NCBI RefSeq assembly: GCF_900182545.1
Contig: NZ_FXTJ01000003.1
Location: 186,001-250,000, forward strand
Origin: Geodermatophilus aquaeductus
Lineage (GTDB): Bacteria; Actinomycetota; Actinomycetes; Mycobacteriales; Geodermatophilaceae
Direction: 5' to 3'
DNA length: 64,000 nt
The stretch's first letter is position 1. Every line of letters begins with the position of its first letter. Of this stretch, positions 9,104 through 16,508 are shown piece after piece. The notes beneath the pieces were generated by a model, which worked only from the letters and a program-made list of their open reading frames with translations, was not told where the DNA came from and ran no database searches. The position numbers and the translations under genes were made by a program.

Positions 9104-10875
9104 GCCGCCACCTCCGCCTGCGAGTACGCGCGCACCAGCGCGGCGTAGCCGGGCACGGTGGCCAGCAGCTGCTCGTGGGTGCCGCGGGCGGTCACCCGGC
9201 CGTTCTCCAGCCAGACCACCTCGTCGGCCAGCGCGATGGTGGCCTGCCGGTAGGCGACGACGACCACGGTCGAGGGCCGGTCGGCCGAGCGCAGCGCGTC
9301 GAGGATGCGCGCCTCGACGGAGGGGTCGACGGCGCTGGTGGCGTCGTCGAGGACGAGCAGCCGGGGCCGCCGGATGACCGCGCGGGCCAGCGCCAGCCGC
9401 TGCCGCTGGCCACCGGACAGGGTGGCGCCGCGCTCGCCGACGCGGGTGTCGAGACCCTCGGGCAGCCGGTCGACGAAGTCGTCGGCGGCGGCCACCCGCA
9501 GCGCCTCGTGGACCTCGTCGTCGCTGAAGTCGCCGCCGAGGGTGACGTTGCCGCGCACGGTGTCGTCGAAGAGGAAGGTGCCCTGCGGGACGAACGCGGC
9601 CTGGCCGCTGACCTCGCCCTCGCGCAGCCGGCGCACGTCGACGCCGTCGAGCAGGACCTGGCCGGCGGCGGGGTCGACCAGCCGCACGAGCAGCCCGGCC
9701 AGCGTCGACTTGCCCGAGCCGGTCGGGCCCACGACGGCGACCGTGCTGCCGGCGACGACGTCGAAGGTGACGCCGGAGAGCACCGGCTGCGAGGCGCCGT
9801 CGAAGACGTGGTCGACCGCGCGCAGGCCCAGGCTGGCGCCGCCGTCGCCGCCGGCCGCGGCCTCCTGGCCGTGCGGGGTCTCCCCGGTGGCGTCGAGGAC
9901 GGGGGTGACCCGGTCGAAGCCGGCCAGCGCGCGCGGGAGGTCGGCGAGCACCCAGCCGATCGCGCGGATGGGCAGCGCGAGCAGGGTGAACAGATAGGCG
10001 ATGCTGACCAGGTCGCCGGCGTCGGTGTCCCCGGAGGCGACCCGGCCGGCCCCGACCAGCAGCACGGCGAGCGTGCCGAGGTTGGGCAGCGCCTCCATCA
10101 GCGGGTCGAACAGCCCGCGCACCCGGCCGACGGCGACCAGCCCGTCGCGCAGCTCCTGCGCCCGCTCGGTGAACCGGGCGCTCTCGACGTCCTCGCGGCC
10201 CAGGGTCTTGACCACCAGACCGGCGTCGAAGCTCTCGTGGGCGATCTCGCTGACCTCGGCGCGCAGCTGCTGGGCGCGCTGCATGCGCGGGCTCATCACC
10301 TGCGAGTAGACGGCGTTGACGACGAACACCAGCGGGAAGACGACCAGGCCGACCAACGCGACCACCGGGTCGGTGAGTACGAGCGCGACGGCGGTGATGG
10401 CGATCATCACGAGCGTCCCGCAGGCGAAGGGGAGCGGTGAGACGAAGTACCAGGCGGCCTCGACGTCGGAGTTGGCGTTGGACAGCAGCTGCCCGGTCGG
10501 GTGGCGCTGGTGCCAGGCCAGGGGCAGCCGCAGGTACTGCCCGGTCACGCGGCGGCGGTAGTCGGCCTGCAGCCGGTAGGCCATGATCCCGGCGAACAGC
10601 CGGCGGCCGAGGATGCCGAGGATCTTGAGCACGGCGACGCCCAGGATCACCGCGACGGTGAGGGCCAGCGCGCCCGCGGTCGTGTCGCCCTCGGCGAAGG
10701 CCGGGAGGATCACCCGGTCGGTGATGCCGCCGATCACGAAGGCCGAGAGCACCGTCATGGCGGCGTAGACGCTGCTGGCCAGCACGGCGAGGGTGAACAT
10801 GCCTGGCTGCTCGCGGATGGACAGCAGCACGTGGCGCAGGCCCCGCCGGACGACGGCGTCTCGGGCGCGGGGCAC
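9100..10875 (-). CDS. ABC exporter half, degenerate-ATP-site subunit
   Basis: A 591-residue TMD-NBD subunit. Walker A is GPTGSGKST and the signature is canonical LSGGQRQR. Walker B ends LLVLDDATSAVD (Asp replaces the catalytic Glu) and the H-loop reads VVAYRQAT (Tyr replaces the switch His). This is the pattern of a heterodimeric exporter in which one ATP site is non-hydrolytic. The open frame extends to 11997, but GTG at 10875 follows GAGGAG four bases upstream and gives a normal N-terminus. A GTTAG-N5-CTAAC palindrome lies upstream at 10915. Confidence 0.9.
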   Translation of the reverse strand: MPRARDAVVRRGLRHVLLSIREQPGMFTLAVLASSVYAAMTVLSAFVIGGITDRVILPAFAEGDTTAGALALTVAVILGVAVLKILGILGRRLFAGIMAYRLQADYRRRVTGQYLRLPLAWHQRHPTGQLLSNANSDVEAAWYFVSPLPFACGTLVMIAITAVALVLTDPVVALVGLVVFPLVFVVNAVYSQVMSPRMQRAQQLRAEVSEIAHESFDAGLVVKTLGREDVESARFTERAQELRDGLVAVGRVRGLFDPLMEALPNLGTLAVLLVGAGRVASGDTDAGDLVSIAYLFTLLALPIRAIGWVLADLPRALAGFDRVTPVLDATGETPHGQEAAAGGDGGASLGLRAVDHVFDGASQPVLSGVTFDVVAGSTVAVVGPTGSGKSTLAGLLVRLVDPAAGQVLLDGVDVRRLREGEVSGQAAFVPQGTFLFDDTVRGNVTLGGDFSDDEVHEALRVAAADDFVDRLPEGLDTRVGERGATLSGGQRQRLALARAVIRRPRLLVLDDATSAVDPSVEARILDALRSADRPSTVVVVAYRQATIALADEVVWLENGRVTARGTHEQLLATVPGYAALVRAYSQAEVAA

Positions 10876-10914
10876 GGGTCTCCTCGGGGGTGGCGACGGC
10901 GGGATCTCCGCGTC

Positions 10915-10929
10915 GTTAGTCAGGCTAAC
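10915..10929. promoter_or_regulatory. Palindrome GTTAG-N5-CTAAC, possible repressor box
   Basis: The sequence GTTAGTCAGGCTAAC lies between the divergent ABC exporter operon and the TIGR03085 gene, 40 bases before the ABC start. The segment TCAGGCTAACC resembles half of a DtxR/IdeR iron box (TTAGSCTAACC), but the other half matches poorly (about 12 of 19 positions overall). An iron regulator is possible, not established. Confidence 0.35.
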
Positions 10930-10932
10930 CGG

Positions 10933-10966
10933 CACTGCCGACACCGGTCCTGCGGTTTCGGCAGTG
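10933..10966. promoter_or_regulatory. 9-bp inverted repeat in the divergent intergenic region
   Basis: CACTGCCGA at 10933-10941 and TCGGCAGTG at 10958-10966 are perfect inverted arms with a 16-base spacer. They sit 24 bases upstream of the TIGR03085 start and could be an operator or an mRNA hairpin. Confidence 0.4.
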
Positions 10967-10989
10967 GTCACGATCGGTAACCCGCCGCG

Positions 10990-11625
10990 GTGACCGATGC
11001 TTCCCGCCCGCTCGCCGCCCGCGAGCGCGCGGCCCTCGCCGACCTGCTCGACGACCTCGGCCCGGACGCGCCGACGTGCTGCGAGGGGTGGACGACGGCG
11101 CACCTGGCCGCGCACCTGGTCACGCGCGACCGCCGTCCCGACGCGATGCCCGGCTACGCGCTGGAGCGCACGCCGGTCGGGGCCGCGCTGCACGCGCACG
11201 CCGAGCGGGTCGAGGACCGGCTCCGGACGTCGACGCCCTACCCGGAGCTGGTGTCCCGTGTCCGGACGGGCCCGCCGGCGTGGCTGCCGGGCGGGTGGCC
11301 GGTCGCGCAGCTGGTCGACGGCCCGGAGTTCGCCATCCACCACGAGGACGTGCGGCGCGCCCAGCCGGGGTGGGCGCCGCGCGCCCTGCCGCTGCCCGAC
11401 GCCGACCGGCTGTGGAGCGCCGCGCAGCTGTTCGCCCGCATGGCGGCCCCGCGCCACCCCGGGGGCCTGGTGCTGCAGCGCAGCGACGTCCCGGGGCCGG
11501 GCAGGCGGATCCGCGGGGGCAGCGCCCCGACCACGGTGGAGGGCGAGCCGCTGGAGGTCCTGCTGTGGGCGACCGGGCGCGACGTCGCGCAGGTGGCCGT
11601 GCGGGGCGGCGCCCCGGCCGAGTAG
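10990..11625 (+). CDS. TIGR03085 family metal-binding protein (DinB/maleylpyruvate isomerase-like fold)
   Basis: A 211-residue protein of the mycothiol-associated DinB-like superfamily. It opens with a four-helix metal-binding domain: CEGWTTAHLAAHLVTRDRRPD near residues 31-51 and FAIHHEDVRRA near 115-125 supply the putative His ligands. A C-terminal domain ends in LEVLLWATGRD. Family members are thought to act as mycothiol-dependent transferases or isomerases, but no substrate is known for this subfamily. The GTG start at 10990 has no clear ribosome-binding site. It is transcribed divergently from the ABC exporter. Confidence 0.8.
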   Translation: MTDASRPLAARERAALADLLDDLGPDAPTCCEGWTTAHLAAHLVTRDRRPDAMPGYALERTPVGAALHAHAERVEDRLRTSTPYPELVSRVRTGPPAWLPGGWPVAQLVDGPEFAIHHEDVRRAQPGWAPRALPLPDADRLWSAAQLFARMAAPRHPGGLVLQRSDVPGPGRRIRGGSAPTTVEGEPLEVLLWATGRDVAQVAVRGGAPAE

Positions 11626-11630
11626 TCCGG

Positions 11631-11679
11631 CCGTGCACTTCCGCGGAGATGCCCCGTGCACTTCCGCGGAAGTGCACGG
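11631..11679. repeat. Tandem palindromic element, copy 1
   Basis: An imperfect unit (CCGTGCACTTCCGCGGAGAT, from 11631) is followed by a perfect 26-bp palindrome at 11654-11679 with arms CCGTGCACTTCCG and CGGAAGTGCACGG. It lies between the convergent ends of the TIGR03085 gene and hisF. A second tandem pair of the same kind lies at 56182-56230, so this is a dispersed element. It could also act as a bidirectional terminator. Confidence 0.8.
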
Positions 11680-11687
11680 CCTGGTCC

Positions 11688-12482
11688 TCAACCGAGGGGC
11701 GTGTCCCGCTCGTGCCGGACCGGGGCGCCGGCCTCCGCGAGCGCGGCCTTGACGTCGCCGATCCGCAGGGTGCCGAAGTGGAAGACGCTGGCGGCGAGCA
11801 CGGCGTCGGCGCCGGCCTCGACCGCGGGCGGGAAGTGCTCCACCGCGCCCGCTCCCCCGCTGGCGATGACCGGCACGCTCACCTCCCGGCGCACCGCGCG
11901 GATGAGCTCGGTGTCGAAGCCGGCTCGGGTGCCGTCGGCGTCCATGGAGTTGAGCAGCACCTCCCCCACGCCGAGCTGCGCGGCCTGCACCACCCACTCG
12001 ACGGCGTCGCGGCCGGTGCCTCGGCGCCCGCCGTGCGTGGTGATCTCGAAGCCGGAGTCGGTGACCGCGCCGTCGCGCACGCGGCGGGCGTCGAGGGAGA
12101 GCACGAGCACCTGGTTGCCGAAGCGGTCGGCGATCTCGCTGATCAGCTCGGGCCGGGCGACGGCGGCGGTGTTGACCGCGACCTTGTCCGCGCCCGCCCG
12201 CAGCAGCCGGTCGACGTCGTCGGGGCTGCGCACGCCGCCGCCGACGGTGAGCGGGATGAAGACGCTCTCGGCGGTGCGCCGGACGACGTCGTAGGTGGTC
12301 TCGCGGTCACCGGAACTGGCGGTGATGTCGAGGAAGGTCAGCTCGTCGGCGCCCTCGGCGTCGTAGACGCGGGCCATCTCCACCGGGTCGCCGGCGTCGC
12401 GCAGGTCGACGAAGTTGACGCCCTTGACCACCCGGCCGGCGTCGACGTCGAGGCACGGGATGACGCGGACGGCGAGGCTCAC
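11688..12482 (-). CDS. hisF: Imidazole glycerol phosphate synthase, cyclase subunit
   Basis: A 264-residue (beta/alpha)8 protein that joins PRFAR with ammonia from HisH to make imidazole glycerol phosphate and AICAR. The two catalytic aspartates are in [15 protein letters not shown] and VLSLDARR. Phosphate-binding loops LTVGGGVR and PVIASGGAG are intact. GTG at 12482 overlaps the ridA-like stop by four bases, so the longer open frame to 12833 is not used. Its partner hisH is about 9 kb away, although the two are usually close. Confidence 0.96.
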   Translation of the reverse strand: MSLAVRVIPCLDVDAGRVVKGVNFVDLRDAGDPVEMARVYDAEGADELTFLDITASSGDRETTYDVVRRTAESVFIPLTVGGGVRSPDDVDRLLRAGADKVAVNTAAVARPELISEIADRFGNQVLVLSLDARRVRDGAVTDSGFEITTHGGRRGTGRDAVEWVVQAAQLGVGEVLLNSMDADGTRAGFDTELIRAVRREVSVPVIASGGAGAVEHFPPAVEAGADAVLAASVFHFGTLRIGDVKAALAEAGAPVRHERDTPLG

Positions 12483-12865
12483 GGCTGCCTCACCGCGTCC
12501 GCCTCGACCTCGACCAGCATGTCGGGGTGCAGCAGGGCGGCCACGCCGATCATCGCGGTGGCCGGCCGGACGGCGCCGAAGACCTCGCCGTGCACGCGGC
12601 CCACCTCCTCCCAGCGGGACGTGTCGGTGACGTACATGCGGGTGCGGACGACGTCGGCGGGGGTGAAGCCGGCGGAGGCCAGCGCCTCGACCAGCACCCC
12701 GAAGGCGACGCGGGCCTGCGCGGCCATGTCGCCGGGGTGCACGACGGCGCCGTCGACGGTGGCGGTGCACCCGCTGACCCACGCGGCGTCCCCGGCGACG
12801 ACGACGCGGCTGTAGCCGACGACGTCCTCCCACGGCCCGCCGGAGCCGATGCGCCGCACGGTCAC
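12479..12865 (-). CDS. RidA/YjgF family protein
   Basis: A 128-residue protein of the Rid family, whose best-known members hydrolyse reactive enamine/imine intermediates. Family features are [17 protein letters not shown], a central [21 protein letters not shown] (with the Arg that binds the imine carboxylate in active members) and the C-terminal LVEVEADAV. It is wedged between hisA and hisF with four-base overlaps on both sides (GTG at 12865), so it is translated with them. That fixed position suggests a housekeeping link to histidine synthesis, which is not proven. Confidence 0.88.
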   Translation of the reverse strand: MTVRRIGSGGPWEDVVGYSRVVVAGDAAWVSGCTATVDGAVVHPGDMAAQARVAFGVLVEALASAGFTPADVVRTRMYVTDTSRWEEVGRVHGEVFGAVRPATAMIGVAALLHPDMLVEVEADAVRQP

Positions 12866-13596
12866 GACGACGCCTCGCGGGTCACCTGCAGCGCCTCGGG
12901 CAGCGTGAAGGCGCCGGCGTAGAGCGCCTTGCCGACGATGGCGCCCTCGACGCCGACCGCGGTCAGCCCGGCGAGCGCGCGGATGTCGTCGAGCGAGCTG
13001 ACCCCGCCGGAGGCGACGACCGGCCGGGGGGTGGCGGCGCAGACCTCGCGCAGCAGGTCGAGGTTGGGGCCGCGCAGCGTGCCGTCCTTGGTGATGTCGG
13101 TGACGACGTAGCGGGCGCAGCCCTCGGCGTCGAGGCGGGCGAGGGTCTCGTAGAGCTCCCCGCCCTCGCGGGTCCAGCCGCGCGCGGCCAGCCGGGTGCC
13201 GCGCACGTCGAGGCCGACGGCGATGCGGTCGCCGTGCTCGGCGATGGCGCGGGCGCACCACTCGGGCGACTCCAGCGCGGCGGTGCCCAGGTTCACGCGG
13301 CGGCAGCCGGTGGAAAGCGCGGCGGCCAGCGACTCGTCGTCGCGGATGCCGCCGGAGAGCTCCACGTCGACGTCGAGCTCGCCCACGACGCGGGCCAGCA
13401 GCTCGCGGTTGCTGCCGCGCCCGAAGGCGGCGTCGAGGTCGACCAGGTGCACCCACTCGGCGCCGTCGCGCAGCCACTGCAGGGCGGCGTCGAGGGGGTC
13501 GCCGTAGGAGGTCTCGCTGCCGGCCTCCCCCTGCACGAGGCGGACGGCCTGGCCGTCGGCGACGTCGACGGCGGGGAGCAGCTGGAGGGTCGGCAC
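12862..13596 (-). CDS. hisA: PriA-type phosphoribosyl isomerase A (HisA/TrpF)
   Basis: A 244-residue (beta/alpha)8 isomerase for ProFAR in histidine synthesis. Catalytic aspartates lie in [15 protein letters not shown] and [15 protein letters not shown]. In actinobacteria the homologue PriA also does the TrpF reaction (PRA to CdRP). The window has trpB, trpC and trpE but no trpF, consistent with that dual role. The open frame continues to 14670, but GTG at 13596 gives the standard N-terminus, and TACGCT lies 7 bases before it. Confidence 0.94.
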   Translation of the reverse strand: MPTLQLLPAVDVADGQAVRLVQGEAGSETSYGDPLDAALQWLRDGAEWVHLVDLDAAFGRGSNRELLARVVGELDVDVELSGGIRDDESLAAALSTGCRRVNLGTAALESPEWCARAIAEHGDRIAVGLDVRGTRLAARGWTREGGELYETLARLDAEGCARYVVTDITKDGTLRGPNLDLLREVCAATPRPVVASGGVSSLDDIRALAGLTAVGVEGAIVGKALYAGAFTLPEALQVTREASS

Positions 13597-13603
13597 GGCG
13601 ACC

Positions 13604-13609
13604 AGCGTA
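13604..13609 (-). promoter_or_regulatory. hisA: -10 element of a leaderless hisA transcript
   Basis: TACGCT (minus strand) ends 7 bases before the hisA GTG. It would give hisA-ridA-hisF their own promoter now that they are separated from hisH and hisBCD. Confidence 0.5.
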
Positions 13610-13656
13610 GGGACCGGCCTCCTGTGCGCTCCGGCACCCGGGGCAGGCTGCGGGAC

Positions 13657-14256
13657 GTGGAGTTCGCCGACGTCGTCCGCAGGCGCCGCATGGTGCGCGA
13701 CTACGACCCCGACCGGCCGGTGCCGGCGGAGGTGCGCGAGCGGCTGCTCGAGCACGCGATCCGGGCGCCGTCGGCCGGGTTCACCCAGGGCTGGGCGTTC
13801 CTGGTGCTCGAGTCGGCCGCCGACCGCGACTTGTTCTGGTCGGTGACCGCCGGCGAGGGCGCCCCCGACGCGTGGCTGACCCGGATGCGGCGGGCGCCGC
13901 TGCTGGTGGTGCCGCTGTCGTCGAAGGATGCCTACCTCGACCGCTACGCCGAGCCGGACAAGGGCTGGACCGACCGCGACGAGGCGCGCTGGCCGGTCCC
14001 CTACTGGGACGTCGACGCCGGGATGGCCGCGCTGATGGTGCTGCTGACCGCCGTCGACGAGGGGCTGGGCGCCTGCCTGTTCGGCATCCCCGCCGAGCGG
14101 GTGGAGCCGTTCCGGACGGCCTTCGGGATCCCGCCGTCGCACCGGCCGGTCGGCGTCGTGTCGGTGGGCTACCCCGGCGACGGCGACCGGCGCTCGCCGT
14201 CGCTGAAGCGCGGGCGGCGGGGGCTGGACGAGGTCGTCCACCGCGGGCGCTGGTGA
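13657..14256 (+). CDS. Nitroreductase family protein
   Basis: A 199-residue FMN-dependent oxidoreductase of the nitroreductase fold. The N-terminus [22 protein letters not shown] and [18 protein letters not shown] form the FMN phosphate-binding part. The C-terminal [22 protein letters not shown] and VVSVGYPGD complete the family pattern. GTG at 13657 was chosen over GTG 13624 because CAGGCT lies 7 bases before it and the N-terminus matches the family. Function may be reduction of a quinone, flavin-linked cofactor or xenobiotic. It is divergent from hisA. Confidence 0.87.
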   Translation: MEFADVVRRRRMVRDYDPDRPVPAEVRERLLEHAIRAPSAGFTQGWAFLVLESAADRDLFWSVTAGEGAPDAWLTRMRRAPLLVVPLSSKDAYLDRYAEPDKGWTDRDEARWPVPYWDVDAGMAALMVLLTAVDEGLGACLFGIPAERVEPFRTAFGIPPSHRPVGVVSVGYPGDGDRRSPSLKRGRRGLDEVVHRGRW

Positions 14257-14280
14257 GCGCGGCTGGTTGACTGCCCGCCC

Positions 14281-15036
14281 GTGGCTCCCTCCTCGCGCGC
14301 CGTCCTCGTCACCGGTGGGTCCCGCGGCATCGGCCGCGCGATCGCCCGCGCCTTCGCCGACCGCGGCGACCGGGTGGCCGTCCACTGGGGCACCTCCCGG
14401 GAGCGCGCCGAGGCCGTGCTCGCCGAGCTGCCCGGGTCCGGCCACGCGCTGGTGCAGGCCGACATGGCCGACGCCGGGTCGGTGGGCGCGATGGTCGACT
14501 CCGCCGCCGACGCGCTCGGCGGGCTCGACGTGCTGGTCAACAACGCCGGCGTCTTCGTGGCCTCTCCGCCGCTGTCGACGTCGTACGAGGAGTGGCAGGC
14601 CGTCTGGTCCCAGACGCTGGCGGTGAACCTGCTCGGCGCGGCCCACGCGACCTTCCGCGCCGTGCCGCACCTGCAGGCCGCCGGCGGGGCCGTGGTGAAC
14701 GTGTCGAGCCGCGGCGCCTTCCGCGGGGAGCCGCAGAACCCGGCCTACGGCGCCTCGAAGGCCGGCATGAACGCGTTCGCGCAGTCGATGGCGCTCGCGC
14801 TGGCGCCGCTGGGGATCTCGGTGACCTGCGTGGCGCCGGGTTTCGTGCAGACCGAGATGGCGCGCGAGGTGCTCGACGGGCCCGGCGGGGACGCCGTCCG
14901 CGCGCAGTCGCCGTACGGGCGGGTCGCGCGGCCGGAGGAGGTGGCCTCGGCGGTGGTGTGGTTGGCCTCGCCGGAGGCCCGGTTCAGCACCGGGACGATC
15001 GTCGACGTGAACGGGGCCTCCTACCTGCGCAGCTGA
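14281..15036 (+). CDS. Short-chain dehydrogenase/reductase
   Basis: A 251-residue classical SDR. The cofactor motif is [13 protein letters not shown] (TGxxxGIG), with NNAG at about residues 87-90 and the catalytic Ser (VNVSSRGAF), Tyr and Lys (AYGASKAG, i.e. YxxxK). The C-terminus ends with the FabG-like [17 protein letters not shown]. The substrate cannot be deduced. It starts 24 bases after the nitroreductase stop with GTG at 14281 and is probably cotranscribed with it. It converges on the VOC gene, three bases away. Confidence 0.9.
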   Translation: MAPSSRAVLVTGGSRGIGRAIARAFADRGDRVAVHWGTSRERAEAVLAELPGSGHALVQADMADAGSVGAMVDSAADALGGLDVLVNNAGVFVASPPLSTSYEEWQAVWSQTLAVNLLGAAHATFRAVPHLQAAGGAVVNVSSRGAFRGEPQNPAYGASKAGMNAFAQSMALALAPLGISVTCVAPGFVQTEMAREVLDGPGGDAVRAQSPYGRVARPEEVASAVVWLASPEARFSTGTIVDVNGASYLRS

Positions 15037-15039
15037 GGG

Positions 15040-15441
15040 TCAGCCGCCGTGGGCGGCGGCCCAGTGCGGGTTGGTCATGACGCCGAGCAGGTTGCCGAAG
15101 GGGTCGGCGAGGACGGCGGTGGTCCAGCCCTCGCCGCGCACGGTGGCCGGCTGGACGACGGTGGCGCCGGCGGTCTCGAGCCGCTCGACGGCGGCGGGCA
15201 GGTCGTCGACGTGCCAGTTGACGACCACGCCGGCCGGCTGCCCGCTCGCCCAGGTGGCGTAGCGGGCGTCCATGATGCCGAGCTCGTCCTCGTCGTCGCC
15301 GATGCGGAACTCGACGTAGGCGGCCGGTCCCTCGACGGGGCGGGTGAAGTACGGCTCGGCGTCGAGGACGCCGGCGTACCAGCGGGCGGCCGCGGGGACG
15401 TCGTCGGCGAGCAGGGTCACGGTGGCCAGGCCTCGGAGCAC
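15040..15441 (-). CDS. VOC superfamily (glyoxalase-like) protein
   Basis: A 133-residue single vicinal-oxygen-chelate module pair. Typical stretches are LRGLATVTLLADDVPAAARWYAGVLDAEPYF at the N-terminus, AYVEFRIGDDEDELGIMDARYA in the middle and AVLADPFGNLLGVMTNP at the end. It may bind metal or an antibiotic-like ligand, but no specific activity can be named. The GTG start at 15441 follows GGAGGG. It is divergent from the WYL regulator, with a palindromic operator in the shared region, so it is the likely target gene. Confidence 0.85.
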   Translation of the reverse strand: MLRGLATVTLLADDVPAAARWYAGVLDAEPYFTRPVEGPAAYVEFRIGDDEDELGIMDARYATWASGQPAGVVVNWHVDDLPAAVERLETAGATVVQPATVRGEGWTTAVLADPFGNLLGVMTNPHWAAAHGG

Positions 15442-15505
15442 GGGTGGGTCCCTCCGTCGGGCGGTCCGCCGGCTGCGGTCCGCTCGAGGACGACACTGCC
15501 GGGCG

Positions 15506-15528
15506 AAGTGCTCACCTCCTGAGCACTT
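15506..15528. promoter_or_regulatory. Candidate operator of the WYL regulator
   Basis: AAGTGCTCA at 15506-15514 and TGAGCACTT at 15520-15528 are perfect 9-bp inverted arms with a 5-base spacer. They lie in the divergent region between the VOC and WYL genes. The site overlaps where the -35 of the regulator would fall if CATCCT (15536-15541) is its -10, which fits autorepression plus control of the VOC gene. Confidence 0.55.
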
Positions 15529-15548
15529 TCCGCGGCATCCTCGGCGGC

Positions 15549-16496
15549 ATGCGCGCCGACCGGCTGGTCGCCCTCCTCCTGCTGCTGCAGACCCGGGGCC
15601 GGGTCACGGCCGCCCAGGCCGCCGGCGAGCTGGAGGTCTCGGTGGCCACCGCCCGGCGGGACCTCGAGGCGCTCTCGGCGGCGGGCGTGCCGGTGTACCC
15701 GCAGGCGGGCCGGGGCGGCGGGTGGCAGCTGGTGGGTGGCGCGCGCACCGACCTGACCGGCCTGTCCGCGCCGGAGGCCCGGGCGCTGTTCCTGCTGCTG
15801 GGCCCGGCGGCCTCGGCCGGCCCGGACGCGCGGGGTGCGCTGCGCAAGCTGCTGCGGGCGCTGCCGGGGACCTTCCGCGCGGAGGCCGCGGCCGCGGCGG
15901 AGGCCGTCGTCGTCGACCCGGCGGGCTGGGGCGAGCGGGAGCGCGAGCGGCCGGAGGTGGCGCTGCTGCTCGACGCCGTCGTCGCGCGGCGGGTGGTGGA
16001 GTTCGACTACGCCGGCCGCGGGGGTGTGACGGGCCGGCGTCGCGCGGAGCCGTGGGGGCTCGTGGACAAGGACGGGACCTGGTACCTGGTCGCCGGGACG
16101 GCGGCGGGGCGGCGCACGTTCCGCCTCGACCGGATGGGCGCGCCCGCGGTGACCGGCGAGGTCTTCGAGCGGCCCGCCGACCTCGACCTGCCCGGGGTGT
16201 GGGACGAGGTGGTCGGCGAGATGGAGCGCTCCCGGTCGCTGGTGGCGGCGACCGTGCTGGCGCCCGGGCGGCTGGTGCCGGTGCTGCGCGACCGGTTCGG
16301 CCGGCACTGCGCGGTGGCGGGCGACCCGGACGCCGACGGGCGCGTGCGGCTGCGGGTGGCCGCCCACACGGCGCGGTCGGTGGCCGAGCAGCTGGCCGGG
16401 TTCGGCGGCGCGCTGGAGGTGCTGGACGCCCCCGCCGTCCGCGCCGAGCTGGCGGCCCTGGGCGCCGAGCTGGTCGCGCGCCACGGCTCCAGGTGA
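15549..16496 (+). CDS. WYL-domain (YafY-type) transcriptional regulator
   Basis: A 315-residue regulator. An N-terminal HTH_11-type helix-turn-helix (MRADRLVALLLLLQTRGRVTAAQAAGELEVSVATARRDLEAL, about 1-42) is followed by a WYL ligand-binding domain. Its hallmark WGLVDKDGTWYLVAG is at about 175-190, and a WCX-like C-terminal region ends the protein. WYL regulators sense nucleotide or other small ligands. ATG at 15549 was preferred over the upstream in-frame 15444 because it gives the standard MRADRL start and follows CATCCT by 7 bases. It is divergent from the VOC gene. Confidence 0.92.
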   Translation: MRADRLVALLLLLQTRGRVTAAQAAGELEVSVATARRDLEALSAAGVPVYPQAGRGGGWQLVGGARTDLTGLSAPEARALFLLLGPAASAGPDARGALRKLLRALPGTFRAEAAAAAEAVVVDPAGWGERERERPEVALLLDAVVARRVVEFDYAGRGGVTGRRRAEPWGLVDKDGTWYLVAGTAAGRRTFRLDRMGAPAVTGEVFERPADLDLPGVWDEVVGEMERSRSLVAATVLAPGRLVPVLRDRFGRHCAVAGDPDADGRVRLRVAAHTARSVAEQLAGFGGALEVLDAPAVRAELAALGAELVARHGSR

Positions 16497-16508
16497 GGCC
16501 GCGCGCCG

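Noticed and set aside
10876-11997. N-terminal extension of the ABC subunit (965-residue frame)
   Set aside because: The upstream part runs antisense through the TIGR03085 gene and has no similarity; a ribosome-binding site supports GTG 10875.
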